Shown here: positions 39,209-49,652 of the stretch, in pieces
Layout of the letters: each line of letters opens with the position of its first letter
Position numbering within the stretch: position 1 is the stretch's first letter
NCBI GenBank assembly: GCA_006386115.1
Contig: VFIW01000100.1
Span: forward strand, 54,464 to 118,463
Origin: Globisporangium splendens
Taxonomy: Eukaryota > Oomycota > Peronosporomycetes > Pythiales > Pythiaceae
Length of the DNA stretch: 64,000 nucleotides
Reading direction: 5' to 3'
Program-made: the position numbers and the translations under genes
Notes under the pieces: model-generated
Database searches by the model: none
What the model was told of the DNA's origin: nothing
The model's input: the letters and a program-made list of their open reading frames with translations, nothing else

Positions 39209-41125
39209 ATGAAGTCTTTTCTCGCCTTGGCCGCCATCGCGGTTGCACAAGTGGCTTCTCTGGCAACGGCTCAAGATGGATCCCAGGCGGTGGACCGCGA
39301 CGCGCTCACAGCTGAATTTCTCCGTTGGAAGGCGTCTCCCGCGGGTCAACAAGCGTACGAACAAGGGTTCGTCCCAAGGTCATCGTCCATCATGACCATA
39401 TCGTCAGCGGATGAGCCGACGCCGGATGAGCTTTTACGGTTCCAAAATGCCAAAGACACGATTGCGCGTCTGCAGAAGGAGCAACCCCACGCCGAGTTCT
39501 CGCTCGAGTCTCCATTTGCGTTGCTGACTGCGGTCGAGTTTGAAGCTCATGTGGCGAAAAGTAACTACCAAAGTTTCCGCAAGCTCGCTGAGCAGCAGAT
39601 CGCATCCCAGGGCAACACCAGCACCAAGCTTCGTGATCTCGTAGAATCGAGTCCATCGGAACCGTTCAATCCTACGCAAGATCGTGCGCTGGCGAGTGAG
39701 GTTCAAGCTGCTTCGTGGGTCGTCGATACGGACTGGCAAACGAAAGGCTGTGTGACGCGCATCAAGGACCAGGGTCAGTGTGGAGTGTGCGCAGCCTTCG
39801 CTACCACGGCCGCACTGGAGTCTGGCTACTGTGTAGCCAAGGGCGTGCTTTATGAGCTCTCAGAGCAAGATGTGATCAGTTGCCGAACGACTAAGGGATC
39901 CTGTGCTGGATGGTCAAACCCTGAGGTGTCGGACTAGATCACGCGCCTGAATGGAGGCTCACTCTGTACGGAAGCGTCATACCCGTGGGTCTCAGGTGGC
40001 GGCGTCTCGCCAAATTGTAAGCGATACGAAGACCCTAGCTTCAAGTGCAACAACCCGAAGCTCGGCGCGAAGTTCTATGCAGGGGGTACCTTCTCGGACC
40101 ACACGAAGCTTGAAGCCGTCGTTCGTCAACGGCCAGTTGCCGTAGGTATTCGCGCGGGAGTGCCCTACTTCCAGTACTACAAAAGCGGCGTACTCATGGG
40201 CAATCAGACTGTATGTGCGGCAGGGATGGAGGACCACGCCGTCCTCGTCGTTGGCTTTGGGACCCTTGATGGCATCCCGTACTGGAAAGCCAAGAACCAA
40301 TGGGGTGCAACATGGGGAAGCAATGGCTACATCTACGTGGAGCGCGGCTACCAGGGACACCAGTACGGTGCGTGCGGCATCGAAAGCTACGCACACTACC
40401 CGATCTTCGTTGCAGACTCGGATCCAGGCGTGAACAAGCGCTGTGGGGGTGCACGATATGGTGTCGAGTTCCAAGGGAGCGCGCTCACACTCGAGCTTGG
40501 AGTCCGCAAGGCAGAACATTGCTGCGATATGTGTCGCCAAACGACTGGCTGTATAGCCTACACTTGGGGTTCAGCTGCTCGACTCTGCATGCTGCTATCA
40601 TCCGTTGACTCGGTGATTATGAACGTCGCAAACGTGTACTCGGCGTCGATCCTCTCCAAGGCCGATGATCTCAAGGAATGTAGCACGATTCAAGACAATA
40701 CCGACTACCCGGCCAATGACCTTGTGACAGCAGCTGCTACCTCAGCGGAGGAGTGCTGCGATCTTTGCAACCGATACCCAGCTTGCAACGCGTACACGTG
40801 GTCTCAGTTTGCAGGCGGTTTGTGCTACCTCAAGAGTGCGCGGGCGGAGACTCCCCGACTCACCGATCCGTTGGCAGATGGCTCGGCGTATTTCCGATCG
40901 GGCACCACGTATAAGTGCGAGAGCTACCAATTCGGCGTGGATCTGGTTGGGGCTGACCTCTCGAACGTCGCGTCGTCAACAGCCACTGCTTGCTGCGGGA
41001 TCTGTCGCGCCACCGCGACATGCGCTGGGTACTCGTGGAACGAGTACAACGGAGGCACGTGCTGGCTGAAAAAGACTGGGTACACACCCACCCCATCTGA
41101 GAACGTCATCTCCGCCACCGTCTAA
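39209..41125 (+). pseudogene. C1A cysteine protease with PAN/Apple domains, one premature stop (paralogue 3)
   Basis: The frame from the ATG at 39209 to TAA at 41125 spans 639 codons and is open except for one TAG at 39935-39937. In the intact paralogue that position is Trp (YDWMNRLNGGS), so a TGG-to-TAG change is the simplest cause. Signal peptide MKSFLALAAIAVAQVASLA, I29-like prodomain, catalytic Cys (QGQCGVCAAF, with the usual next Trp replaced by Ala), His (DHAVLVVGFG), Asn (AKNQW) and three PAN modules are all otherwise present. Translation would stop inside the peptidase domain after residue 242. Because only a single codon is affected, this is either a very recent pseudogene, a stop codon that is read through, or a strain or sequencing variant. 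Confidence 0.85.
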
Positions 41126-41521
41126 GCACCGCATTCTTTTTCCCTCAGCTCACTGCAGTACGATTACGATTCAAGCAGTATTCATTCTTTTCCGGTGCGC
41201 GAGGTTGGCTCATCTCGACTAAACGTTCGCCATTACTGACCTTGAGAAACCTTGGTGCACTTCTGTACCTCGTCCGCAGAAGTGATTTGTTTTTCTACCT
41301 CGCGCGCTCAGTTTTGCAGCACGAACGTCGCTTTAAAAGCAATCAATGCACCATGCGCTTCACTCCTTGATTTGAAAAGCATTGCATCTCACGAACAACC
41401 ACAACTTTGTATCTGCCAAAAATAACACAGTGTGGATCATTTCGAGTCAAGAATTGATGTCGACAACCATGCTATTGACACTTTACAATTTAGTTCTTGA
41501 CGATAAACGTCGAAAAGCGAT
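41126..41521. other. intergenic region left of the ADH palindrome
   Basis: About 400 bp between protease paralogue 3 and the left palindrome arm. It is AT-richer; no gene seen. Weak similarity (ACAATTT, GTCGAC words) to sequence beyond the other arm at 45366-45460 suggests the palindrome once extended further. Confidence 0.4.
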
Positions 41522-41749
41522 TTCGACAATAATGTTGTGACGACCTCGACAAAGAGCTACTCGAAATATCTGAGACCACCAACACAGCCAATCAAATCAC
41601 ACGAAGCCACATCACTCCAGACTCTGCAGTCCAGACACAAGGCACAACCGCACTGTCACTCATTTGTCAACGAAACAACAATAGATGGCTGCCCACCCTC
41701 ACCAGATGATCGCGTCGCCCATTCCTGTTTTCCAATCTGCTTCGCATCT

Positions 41750-41781
41750 GATGACGAGGCCACATGTCGATTACCGAAGCA
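41750..41781 (+). promoter_or_regulatory. conserved ADH upstream module (copy A)
   Basis: GATGACGAGGCCACATG followed by ATTACCGAAGCA is shared in order with 45106-45137 (inverted), 47464-47494 and 50892-50924 (inverted), although flanking sequence of copies C and D has diverged. The CACATG/CACGTG core is E-box-like. Conservation suggests a functional regulatory site. Confidence 0.6.
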
Positions 41782-41859
41782 AGCGCCAGGGACCCTGGCA
41801 TGTCTCCACTGAGAGCGCACGAAACACTGCAGACACCGAGTCCGTCGACCCAAAAGGCT

Positions 41860-41875
41860 TCATTCGACAATTTGT
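41860..41875 (+). promoter_or_regulatory. core promoter of ADH copy A
   Basis: TCATTCGACAATTTGT, 61-76 bp before the ATG, has the oomycete Inr (TCATTC) and a flanking AATTTG element. The 3.1 kb identity with the second palindrome starts exactly at this element. The same element lies at 45012-45027, 47626-47641, 50793-50810 and, as TCATTTCGCAATTCGCC, at 62681-62697. Confidence 0.65.
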
Positions 41876-41935
41876 CATCGGCGCATCACCAACAAGCCTC
41901 CAAAACAACAAGCACCAGCACTCAACTTCTTCACC

Positions 41936-43000
41936 ATGTCTGCTGCTCCTCGCATCGTCAATGCGTACGCCGGATTCAACAAGGGCGAAGACGTCAAGCC
42001 GTGGCAGTACGAGTCGCGTCCGCTCGGCGCCGATGACGTCGAGATCAAGATCTCGCACTGCGGCATCTGTGGCTCGGACATCCACTCGCTCGACTCGGGG
42101 TGGGGTCCCACCACGTACCCTTGCGTCGTGGGTCACGAGATCGTGGGCGAAGTGACGCTCGTGGGTGCGAACGTGACCGAGCTGGCGGTGGGCGACCGCG
42201 TGGGAGTCGGCGCGCAAGTGTCGGCTTGTTTGAACAAGAACGCGGAGGCGCCGTGCAAGCAGTGCGCGGAAGGCGCAGATGCGTACTGCCCGCACCTCGT
42301 GTGGACGTACAACGACCGCTACAAGGAGGACGGCGCCATCACGTACGGCGGGTACGCCGACTACGTGCGTGTGCCTGGTCCGTACGCGTTCAAGATCCCC
42401 GAGAACATCCCATCGGACGTGGCGGCTCCATTGTTGTGCGCTGGTGCGACGGTGTTCACTCCGTTCAAGGAGCTCGGCGTGAAGGAAGGCGACCGCGTGG
42501 GTGTGATCGGGATCGGCGGTCTGGGCCACTTGGCGATCCAGTTCGCCAAGGCGATGGGTGCCACGGTGGTCGCGTTCTCTCGCTCGGGGAACAAGGAAGC
42601 GGAGGTGCGCGCGCTGGGTGCTGACGAGTTCGTCAACTACAGCGACGACGCGCAGTCGAAGAAGGCGGCTGGCTCTGTGGACGTGCTGCTGTTGACGGCG
42701 GATGCGAACAACATGCCGTACAGCTTGTTCATGAGTTTCCTGGCGACCCGCGGCACGTGCGTGATGGTGGGTCTGCCGAACGACGAAGTGAAGTTTCTCC
42801 CGAACTATTTGGTGGGGAACGGCAACAAGCTGATGGGGTCGAAGATCGGCAGTATCGCGGACATCAAGGACATGCTGTCTCTGGCGGCGGCGAAGAATGT
42901 GCGTCCGATTATCCAGAAGATGCCGATGTCCGATGTGAACAAAGGCTTGGCGATGGTTCGCAACGGCACGGTGCGCTATCGTGTGGTTCTCGAGAACTAG
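41936..43000 (+). CDS. zinc alcohol dehydrogenase (CAD/YahK-like), copy A
   Basis: Intronless, 354 residues. It belongs to the medium-chain zinc ADH family, nearest in wording to NADP-dependent cinnamyl-alcohol/ADH6-type enzymes. Catalytic zinc ligands lie in SHCGICGSD and GHE (PCVVGHEIVGEV); structural zinc Cys are spread over ACLNKNAEAPCKQC and DAYCPH. The Rossmann motif is IGGLGHLAIQFAKAMG, and the following strand ends VVAFSRSGNK, where Ser-Arg in place of Asp suggests NADP(H). Substrate is probably medium or aromatic aldehydes/alcohols (inference). Proteins A, B and C are identical. No signal peptide, so cytosolic. It is convergent with copy B, with a shared spacer between their 3' flanks. 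Confidence 0.93.
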   Translation: MSAAPRIVNAYAGFNKGEDVKPWQYESRPLGADDVEIKISHCGICGSDIHSLDSGWGPTTYPCVVGHEIVGEVTLVGANVTELAVGDRVGVGAQVSACLNKNAEAPCKQCAEGADAYCPHLVWTYNDRYKEDGAITYGGYADYVRVPGPYAFKIPENIPSDVAAPLLCAGATVFTPFKELGVKEGDRVGVIGIGGLGHLAIQFAKAMGATVVAFSRSGNKEAEVRALGADEFVNYSDDAQSKKAAGSVDVLLLTADANNMPYSLFMSFLATRGTCVMVGLPNDEVKFLPNYLVGNGNKLMGSKIGSIADIKDMLSLAAAKNVRPIIQKMPMSDVNKGLAMVRNGTVRYRVVLEN

Positions 43001-43886
43001 ACCGAGGGATCTTGGAGCAGTTGATGTACATACTTTTCGATAAGCAGCAGTAAACACAAATATATGATCGCAATATGCGTACTTGGGGTTCGCAACGAGC
43101 AATAGTTTTGTCGAGAGACGAAAAACAGGCTGCAGACGTAAGAACTCGTAGATTTATTTGGTGCAGTAGATACTTGGACTGAAGTTTCAGCTGATGTTCA
43201 TTCAAGATCAACAGAATTACCTTCTCTCTCCCTCTCTCTCTCTTTCAGCTGATGATCATACCACACGATGCAAGGCAAAGTGCAGAGCGATGTTGCACTT
43301 TTATTTGAGGATTGTGCATTTATCCAAATTGTTTGCCGTTCCGAACGACAAGTTCACCTGAATGTGACCCTGTCTCCACTGACCTGAGACGAAGAGTTCA
43401 TCCAGCACACCTCATTTCGACCAAGTAGTCGTAATCCGTTGATGAAACCTGGCGGATAAGTTGAATACAAGGAACAGGAGAGAAGGAGGGAGAAGACGAC
43501 AATATGCCCCCTATTGCTCTTTACTCTAAGCGCAATAGTGTTCTTCCAGCATGCACACATACTCGAGAAATTACTTTCTCGTGTAAAGATATTCGAGTGC
43601 CATGCAATAACTTTGCCTTGCATCGTGTGGTATGATCATCAGCTGAAAGAGAGAGAGAGAGAGAAGGTAATTCTGTTGATCTTGAATGAATATCAGCTGA
43701 AACTTCAGTCCAAGTATCTACTGCACCAAATAAATCTACGAGTTCTTACGTCTGCAGCCTGTTTTTCGTCTCTCGACAAAACTATTGCTCGTTGCGAACC
43801 CCAAGTACGCATATTGCGATCATATATTTGTGTTTACTGCTGCTTATCGAAAAGTATGTACATCAACTGCTCCAAGATCCCTCGGT
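43001..43886. repeat. centre of palindrome 1
   Basis: The inner parts of both arms (43001-43280 and 43611-43886, the ADH 3' flanks) are inverted copies and contain CT/GA microsatellite tracts near 43229-43255 and 43650-43668. The unique 330-bp spacer 43281-43610 holds no recognised gene. The same centre recurs at 48767-49652. Confidence 0.9.
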
Positions 43887-45365
43887 CTAGTTCTCGAGAA
43901 CCACACGATAGCGCACCGTGCCGTTGCGAACCATCGCCAAGCCTTTGTTCACATCGGACATCGGCATCTTCTGGATAATCGGACGCACATTCTTCGCCGC
44001 CGCCAGAGACAGCATGTCCTTGATGTCCGCGATACTGCCGATCTTCGACCCCATCAGCTTGTTGCCGTTCCCCACCAAATAGTTCGGGAGAAACTTCACT
44101 TCGTCGTTCGGCAGACCCACCATCACGCACGTGCCGCGGGTCGCCAGGAAACTCATGAACAAGCTGTACGGCATGTTGTTCGCATCCGCCGTCAACAGCA
44201 GCACGTCCACAGAGCCAGCCGCCTTCTTCGACTGCGCGTCGTCGCTGTAGTTGACGAACTCGTCAGCACCCAGCGCGCGCACCTCCGCTTCCTTGTTCCC
44301 CGAGCGAGAGAACGCGACCACCGTGGCACCCATCGCCTTGGCGAACTGGATCGCCAAGTGGCCCAGACCGCCGATCCCGATCACACCCACGCGGTCGCCT
44401 TCCTTCACGCCGAGCTCCTTGAACGGAGTGAACACCGTTGCACCAGCGCACAACAATGGAGCCGCCACGTCCGATGGGATGTTCTCGGGGATCTTGAACG
44501 CGTACGGACCAGGCACACGCACGTAGTCGGCGTACCCGCCGTACGTGATGGCGCCGTCCTCCTTGTAGCGGTCGTTGTACGTCCACACGAGGTGCGGGCA
44601 GTACGCATCTGCGCCTTCCGCGCACTGCTTGCACGGCGCCTCCGCGTTCTTGTTCAAACAAGCCGACACTTGCGCGCCGACTCCCACGCGGTCGCCCACC
44701 GCCAGCTCGGTCACGTTCGCACCCACGAGCGTCACTTCGCCCACGATCTCGTGACCCACGACGCAAGGGTACGTGGTGGGACCCCACCCCGAGTCGAGCG
44801 AGTGGATGTCCGAGCCACAGATGCCGCAGTGCGAGATCTTGATCTCGACGTCATCGGCGCCGAGCGGACGCGACTCGTACTGCCACGGCTTGACGTCTTC
44901 GCCCTTGTTGAATCCGGCGTACGCATTGACGATGCGAGGAGCAGCAGACATGGTGAAGAAGTTGAGTGCTGGTGCTTGTTGTTTTGGAGGCTTGTTGGTG
45001 ATGCGCCGATGACAAATTGTCGAATGAAGCCTTTTGGGTCGACGGACTCGGTGTCTGCAGTGTTTCGTGCGCTCTCAGTGGAGACATGCCAGGGTCCCTG
45101 GCGCTTGCTTCGGTAATCGACATGTGGCCTCGTCATCAGATGCGAAGCAGATTGGAAAACAGGAATGGGCGACGCGATCATCTGGTGAGGGTGGGCAGCC
45201 ATCTATTGTTGTTTCGTTGACAAATGAGTGACAGTGCGGTTGTGCCTTGTGTCTGGACTGCAGAGTCTGGAGTGATGTGGCTTCGTGTGATTTGATTGGC
45301 TGTGTTGGTGGTCTCAGATATTTCGAGTAGCTCTTTGTCGAGGTCGTCACAACATTATTGTCGAA
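43611..45365. repeat. right arm of palindrome 1 (contains ADH copy B)
   Basis: Inverted copy of 41522-43280; the two coordinates sum to 86887 across the gene and promoter. The arm includes the full upstream region, unlike the arms of palindrome 2, which stop close to the start codons. Confidence 0.95.
43887..44951 (-). CDS. zinc alcohol dehydrogenase, copy B
   Basis: The 354-residue protein is identical to copies A and C, with the same zinc and NADP(H) motifs. At the base corresponding to 42448 it has the A found in copy C, not the G of copy A. Its promoter and 5' region are the inverted twin of copy A's. Convergent with copy A. Confidence 0.93.
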   Translation of the reverse strand: MSAAPRIVNAYAGFNKGEDVKPWQYESRPLGADDVEIKISHCGICGSDIHSLDSGWGPTTYPCVVGHEIVGEVTLVGANVTELAVGDRVGVGAQVSACLNKNAEAPCKQCAEGADAYCPHLVWTYNDRYKEDGAITYGGYADYVRVPGPYAFKIPENIPSDVAAPLLCAGATVFTPFKELGVKEGDRVGVIGIGGLGHLAIQFAKAMGATVVAFSRSGNKEAEVRALGADEFVNYSDDAQSKKAAGSVDVLLLTADANNMPYSLFMSFLATRGTCVMVGLPNDEVKFLPNYLVGNGNKLMGSKIGSIADIKDMLSLAAAKNVRPIIQKMPMSDVNKGLAMVRNGTVRYRVVLEN

Positions 45366-45609
45366 GTGACTTCTTGTCAGAGTGCTTACTGTCCAAAACG
45401 AGTTGGTGTAAAAATTGTAATTGTTGGACGATAAGTTTGACAACATCGACATTCACCGTCACTTTCGAAGGGTGTTGCTTCAGTTATACAGGACCGTAGT
45501 CATGAAGGATGTAGTTGCTACAGCCAATCAGACAGCTTCATTTTTATATCATGATTTCTTAGTTGCAAAGGGTGATAAAATATGACAGCGAAAAAGATTG
45601 GTAGGAACA

Positions 45610-45649
<40 letters not shown>

Positions 45650-46083
45650 AATTTTCTTTTGAGCCACATTACTACTACCGATCTCCATAGAAACGGTCGC
45701 CCGACTGCAATGCGAAAGCAGTGCACTGCTAGCATAATAGCTACACTGCCGGGGTAGTTTCGACTAGGAATAAGCGAGAGGTCAGTTGCTGGGTGTCACG
45801 TCGACCTCGCTGGTGAGGTAGTCCCTTATGTTGTTGGTGGTTGTGGTGATATCGATCCATTTTGTCTTTGCGTTTCTGTGAACCAGTAACTGGCGTTCTT
45901 TTCCACATACTGTTGAATGGCGTGCCAGCTGATTCGTTGCGTTGGGAAGGGGTATTGACTGGGTGCTGCATTGCCCATGTTTGTTTTTGCTGCTAGACCA
46001 GCCATTTTGTTGTAGGCCACAGTTTGCCTGCTTAAGTATTAGTTAACAATCTTTTGTCTCTATGGCCAATATGTATGGCAAGT
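45366..46083. other. intergenic region between ADH copy B and the HECT fragment
   Basis: Contains a (TC)n microsatellite at about 45613-45648 and otherwise AT-rich sequence with only short frames. No gene recognised. Confidence 0.45.
45613..45648. repeat. (TC)n microsatellite
   Basis: An uninterrupted run of about 17-18 TC dinucleotides, in addition to the shorter CT tracts at the palindrome centres. Confidence 0.95.
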
Positions 46084-46292
46084 GGAAACCAGCAGGGGCT
46101 CTAGTTGCATCCTCGAGCTTCTTTCGCATGACCTCCTTGCATGGACACGTTGCGAGCTTGAGCGAACTCATGAACGAAGCTCTCTGGATCGCTTATCATC
46201 CGTCATTTGCACATGATAGAGGCAGATTTGAGGCGTCAATTGGCCAAATCCGAGAAGAGACTGGAAAGAGCAGCTTGTGATACTTCATCAAT
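46084..46292 (-). pseudogene. fragment of the UBE3C-type HECT gene 3' end
   Basis: This segment aligns base by base with 51701-51910, the last about 70 codons of the intact HECT gene, at roughly 70-75% identity by eye: shared runs include CTCCTTGC, GAGCTTGAGC, CCGAGAAGAG and CAGCTTGTGATA. The codon matching the catalytic Cys is TTC, and the frame is broken. Similarity stops abruptly at both ends. In both places an ADH gene on the minus strand lies about 1 kb to the left, so the fragment marks the end of the tandem segmental duplication. Confidence 0.8.
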
Positions 46293-46448
46293 TGATTTCG
46301 ACAAATACACTTTCGACAACAATGTTTGGCATTTATTGACAAACGTCGGGAACCAAATCTTGACTGCCGTTCCATGTTTATGACGTATTTTGTATGAATA
46401 TAAAACTTAGTGTGCCACTGAAATCCCAAACGCTTGTCTCGAAACTGT

Positions 46449-46550
46449 GCCGATGATCATCTTCGATGTTGTGTTTTGGCGTGAAAGTACCCTCCTTTAA
46501 ACGAGGATATTGTTGCGCCAAAACACAACATCGAAGATGTCAACATCGGC
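46449..46550. repeat. foldback element with 24-bp perfect stem
   Basis: Bases 46458-46481 and 46516-46539 are perfect inverted copies (24 bp) around a 34-base loop. After small bulges the stem extends with GCCGATG at 46449-46455 pairing with CATCGGC at 46544-46550. It has no ORF. It may be a MITE-like remnant or a hairpin RNA source. Confidence 0.85.
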
Positions 46551-47463
46551 ATCATTTTAGCCATGAACGCAATTAAGCTCGTATCGAGCAATTCTTGTGA
46601 GACAGAGGCATGCATCTTCACACTTGGATATTCCGACTCGGAGTACTTCCGAGTACTCAGCAGTTTGCCCACGAGTCTCAGAATAAAGGGACTTTGCCCA
46701 ATGAGCAGGGATGCTTCAGTTCGTACAACGAAACGAAATGTACCTCACTTTATGCAAAAAATAAAAAAACTGGCAAACTGCAATACAAATGAGGTGAACT
46801 CAATGAAAAACGCCAGTGGTGATGGATGACTACAGCATGCATGGAATATAGAGTTTCGGTCGAAGCACACAATCAAAACTACCGAAGCGCTCCTCAGTTA
46901 AACTTCACCCAACAGCATCATGAGTTCACGTAACATCATTTTTCAAGTCCTTTCCTGCCACATTTGGTCATTTATTGTAAATCGGTCTCGTCCCATCATT
47001 TTGACAGTCACTCGGTGGAAATTATTGAAGAAGACACAGAAGACACCTCATTTATTAATCAATTCTGCTGCATTTCGGTTTGTGTGAGAATCCTTGCCAT
47101 GGGGGCAAGAGCACTGCGGCCAGCGAGAGGTCAAAATAGGATAGCTGCCGGTGCAAATCGCTTCGGATCGAACGATTTGCTCCGGAGTCCTGTATCTTGG
47201 TGGTGCGTCCACTCATTCCCACACTGCAGCGCAATTGGCGAGACAATCCGCCTAGGAGCTCAATGCGATTACGCTTTTTCCGTCCATTCAGCCATAGTGA
47301 ACCCAAAAGAGCTGCTCGGTTGTGAAACCGTGAGACATGTCCGCCAATCGGATAGCAGAGTCCAGAACCTTGACCATCACTCTGCACTCAGATCCTACAC
47401 AACCTGTGACTCATCCATCACAAGCACATTGGCATCGCGAGTCTTCTGAGATATCTATCCCAT

Positions 47464-47494
47464 GATGACGAGGCACGTGCGTATTACCAAGCAG
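47464..47494 (+). promoter_or_regulatory. conserved ADH upstream module (copy C)
   Basis: GATGACGAGGCACGTG followed by TATTACCAAGCAGG aligns with the modules of copies A, B and D; here the core is a perfect CACGTG palindrome. It is farther from the ATG than in copy A, because about 120 bp are inserted. Confidence 0.55.
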
Positions 47495-47701
47495 GATAAT
47501 CACAAGGCGAGGAAAGCCAGCATATTCGGGATCTGAAGCAGCTCTCGCAGGCGTGCGCTCAAGGGGACGGACGCCCTCGAATGTTCTCGGAGTCAGTCGT
47601 CGACGCACCCTCATGCAGCAAAGCCTCATTCGACAATTTGTCATCGGCGCATCACCAACAAGCCTCCAAAACAACAAGCACCAGCACTCAACTTCTTCAC
47701 C

Positions 47702-48766
47702 ATGTCTGCTGCTCCTCGCATCGTCAATGCGTACGCCGGATTCAACAAGGGCGAAGACGTCAAGCCGTGGCAGTACGAGTCGCGTCCGCTCGGCGCCGAT
47801 GACGTCGAGATCAAGATCTCGCACTGCGGCATCTGTGGCTCGGACATCCACTCGCTCGACTCGGGGTGGGGTCCCACCACGTACCCTTGCGTCGTGGGTC
47901 ACGAGATCGTGGGCGAAGTGACGCTCGTGGGTGCGAACGTGACCGAGCTGGCGGTGGGCGACCGCGTGGGAGTCGGCGCGCAAGTGTCGGCTTGTTTGAA
48001 CAAGAACGCGGAGGCGCCGTGCAAGCAGTGCGCGGAAGGCGCAGATGCGTACTGCCCGCACCTCGTGTGGACGTACAACGACCGCTACAAGGAGGACGGC
48101 GCCATCACGTACGGCGGGTACGCCGACTACGTGCGTGTGCCTGGTCCGTACGCGTTCAAGATCCCCGAGAACATCCCATCGGACGTGGCGGCTCCATTGT
48201 TGTGCGCTGGTGCAACGGTGTTCACTCCGTTCAAGGAGCTCGGCGTGAAGGAAGGCGACCGCGTGGGTGTGATCGGGATCGGCGGTCTGGGCCACTTGGC
48301 GATCCAGTTCGCCAAGGCGATGGGTGCCACGGTGGTCGCGTTCTCTCGCTCGGGGAACAAGGAAGCGGAGGTGCGCGCGCTGGGTGCTGACGAGTTCGTC
48401 AACTACAGCGACGACGCGCAGTCGAAGAAGGCGGCTGGCTCTGTGGACGTGCTGCTGTTGACGGCGGATGCGAACAACATGCCGTACAGCTTGTTCATGA
48501 GTTTCCTGGCGACCCGCGGCACGTGCGTGATGGTGGGTCTGCCGAACGACGAAGTGAAGTTTCTCCCGAACTATTTGGTGGGGAACGGCAACAAGCTGAT
48601 GGGGTCGAAGATCGGCAGTATCGCGGACATCAAGGACATGCTGTCTCTGGCGGCGGCGAAGAATGTGCGTCCGATTATCCAGAAGATGCCGATGTCCGAT
48701 GTGAACAAAGGCTTGGCGATGGTTCGCAACGGCACGGTGCGCTATCGTGTGGTTCTCGAGAACTAG
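47702..48766 (+). CDS. zinc alcohol dehydrogenase, copy C
   Basis: The 354-residue protein is identical to copies A and B. The first 76 bp upstream match copy A, then the flank becomes the older diverged type shared with copy D. Convergent with copy D. Confidence 0.93.
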   Translation: MSAAPRIVNAYAGFNKGEDVKPWQYESRPLGADDVEIKISHCGICGSDIHSLDSGWGPTTYPCVVGHEIVGEVTLVGANVTELAVGDRVGVGAQVSACLNKNAEAPCKQCAEGADAYCPHLVWTYNDRYKEDGAITYGGYADYVRVPGPYAFKIPENIPSDVAAPLLCAGATVFTPFKELGVKEGDRVGVIGIGGLGHLAIQFAKAMGATVVAFSRSGNKEAEVRALGADEFVNYSDDAQSKKAAGSVDVLLLTADANNMPYSLFMSFLATRGTCVMVGLPNDEVKFLPNYLVGNGNKLMGSKIGSIADIKDMLSLAAAKNVRPIIQKMPMSDVNKGLAMVRNGTVRYRVVLEN

Positions 48767-49652
48767 ACCGAGGGATCTTGGAGCAGTTGATGTACATACT
48801 TTTCGATAAGCAGCAGTAAACACAAATATATGATCGCAATATGCGTACTTGGGGTTCGCAACGAGCAATAGTTTTGTCGAGAGACGAAAAACAGGCTGCA
48901 GACGTAAGAACTCGTAGATTTATTTGGTGCAGTAGATACTTGGACTGAAGTTTCAGCTGATGTTCATTCAAGATCAACAGAATTACCTTCTCTCTCCCTC
49001 TCTCTCTCTTTCAGCTGATGATCATACCACACGATGCAAGGCAAAGTGCAGAGCGATGTTGCACTTTTATTTGAGGATTGTGCATTTATCCAAATTGTTT
49101 GCCGTTCCGAACGACAAGTTCACCTGAATGTGACCCTGTCTCCACTGACCTGAGACGAAGAGTTCATCCAGCACACCTCATTTCGACCAAGTAGTCGTAA
49201 TCCGTTGATGAAACCTGGCGGATAAGTTGAATACAAGGAACAGGAGAGAAGGAGGGAGAAGACGACAATATGCCCCCTATTGCTCTTTACTCTAAGCGCA
49301 ATAGTGTTCTTCCAGCATGCACACATACTCGAGAAATTACTTTCTCGTGTAAAGATATTCGAGTGCCATGCAATAACTTTGCCTTGCATCGTGTGGTATG
49401 ATCATCAGCTGAAAGAGAGAGAGAGAGAGAAGGTAATTCTGTTGATCTTGAATGAATATCAGCTGAAACTTCAGTCCAAGTATCTACTGCACCAAATAAA
49501 TCTACGAGTTCTTACGTCTGCAGCCTGTTTTTCGTCTCTCGACAAAACTATTGCTCGTTGCGAACCCCAAGTACGCATATTGCGATCATATATTTGTGTT
49601 TACTGCTGCTTATCGAAAAGTATGTACATCAACTGCTCCAAGATCCCTCGGT
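48767..49652. repeat. centre of palindrome 2
   Basis: Same as 43001-43886 at offset 5766, including the 330-bp spacer at 49047-49376 and CT/GA tracts on both sides. No gene. Confidence 0.9.

Larger units (their letters stand above)
41522..43280. repeat. left arm of palindrome 1 (contains ADH copy A)
   Basis: This 1.76 kb arm is repeated inverted at 43611-45365 with only a few differences (one silent base at 42448, one base near 43196, and a 4-bp change in a CT-rich tract near 43235). It carries the promoter, coding region and 3' flank of an ADH gene. The 330-bp spacer is 43281-43610. Confidence 0.95.
46293..47625. other. intergenic region left of palindrome 2
   Basis: About 1.3 kb without a recognised gene apart from the foldback at 46449-46550. 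Its right end (from about 47365) is homologous, though diverged, to the inverted upstream region of copy D at 50800-51030: CCATCACTCTG, GCGTCGCGAGTCTTC-type and GGACGGACGCC words occur in the same order, so it is the old promoter region of the ADH family. Confidence 0.5.

Noticed and set aside
41771..43102. Long open frame (443 codons) on the strand opposite ADH copy A, and equivalents at copies B, C, D and F
   Set aside because: High-GC codon bias of the ADH genes leaves the antisense frame open. Its translation is His/Arg-rich without a domain, and it mirrors the ADH sequence wherever a copy occurs.
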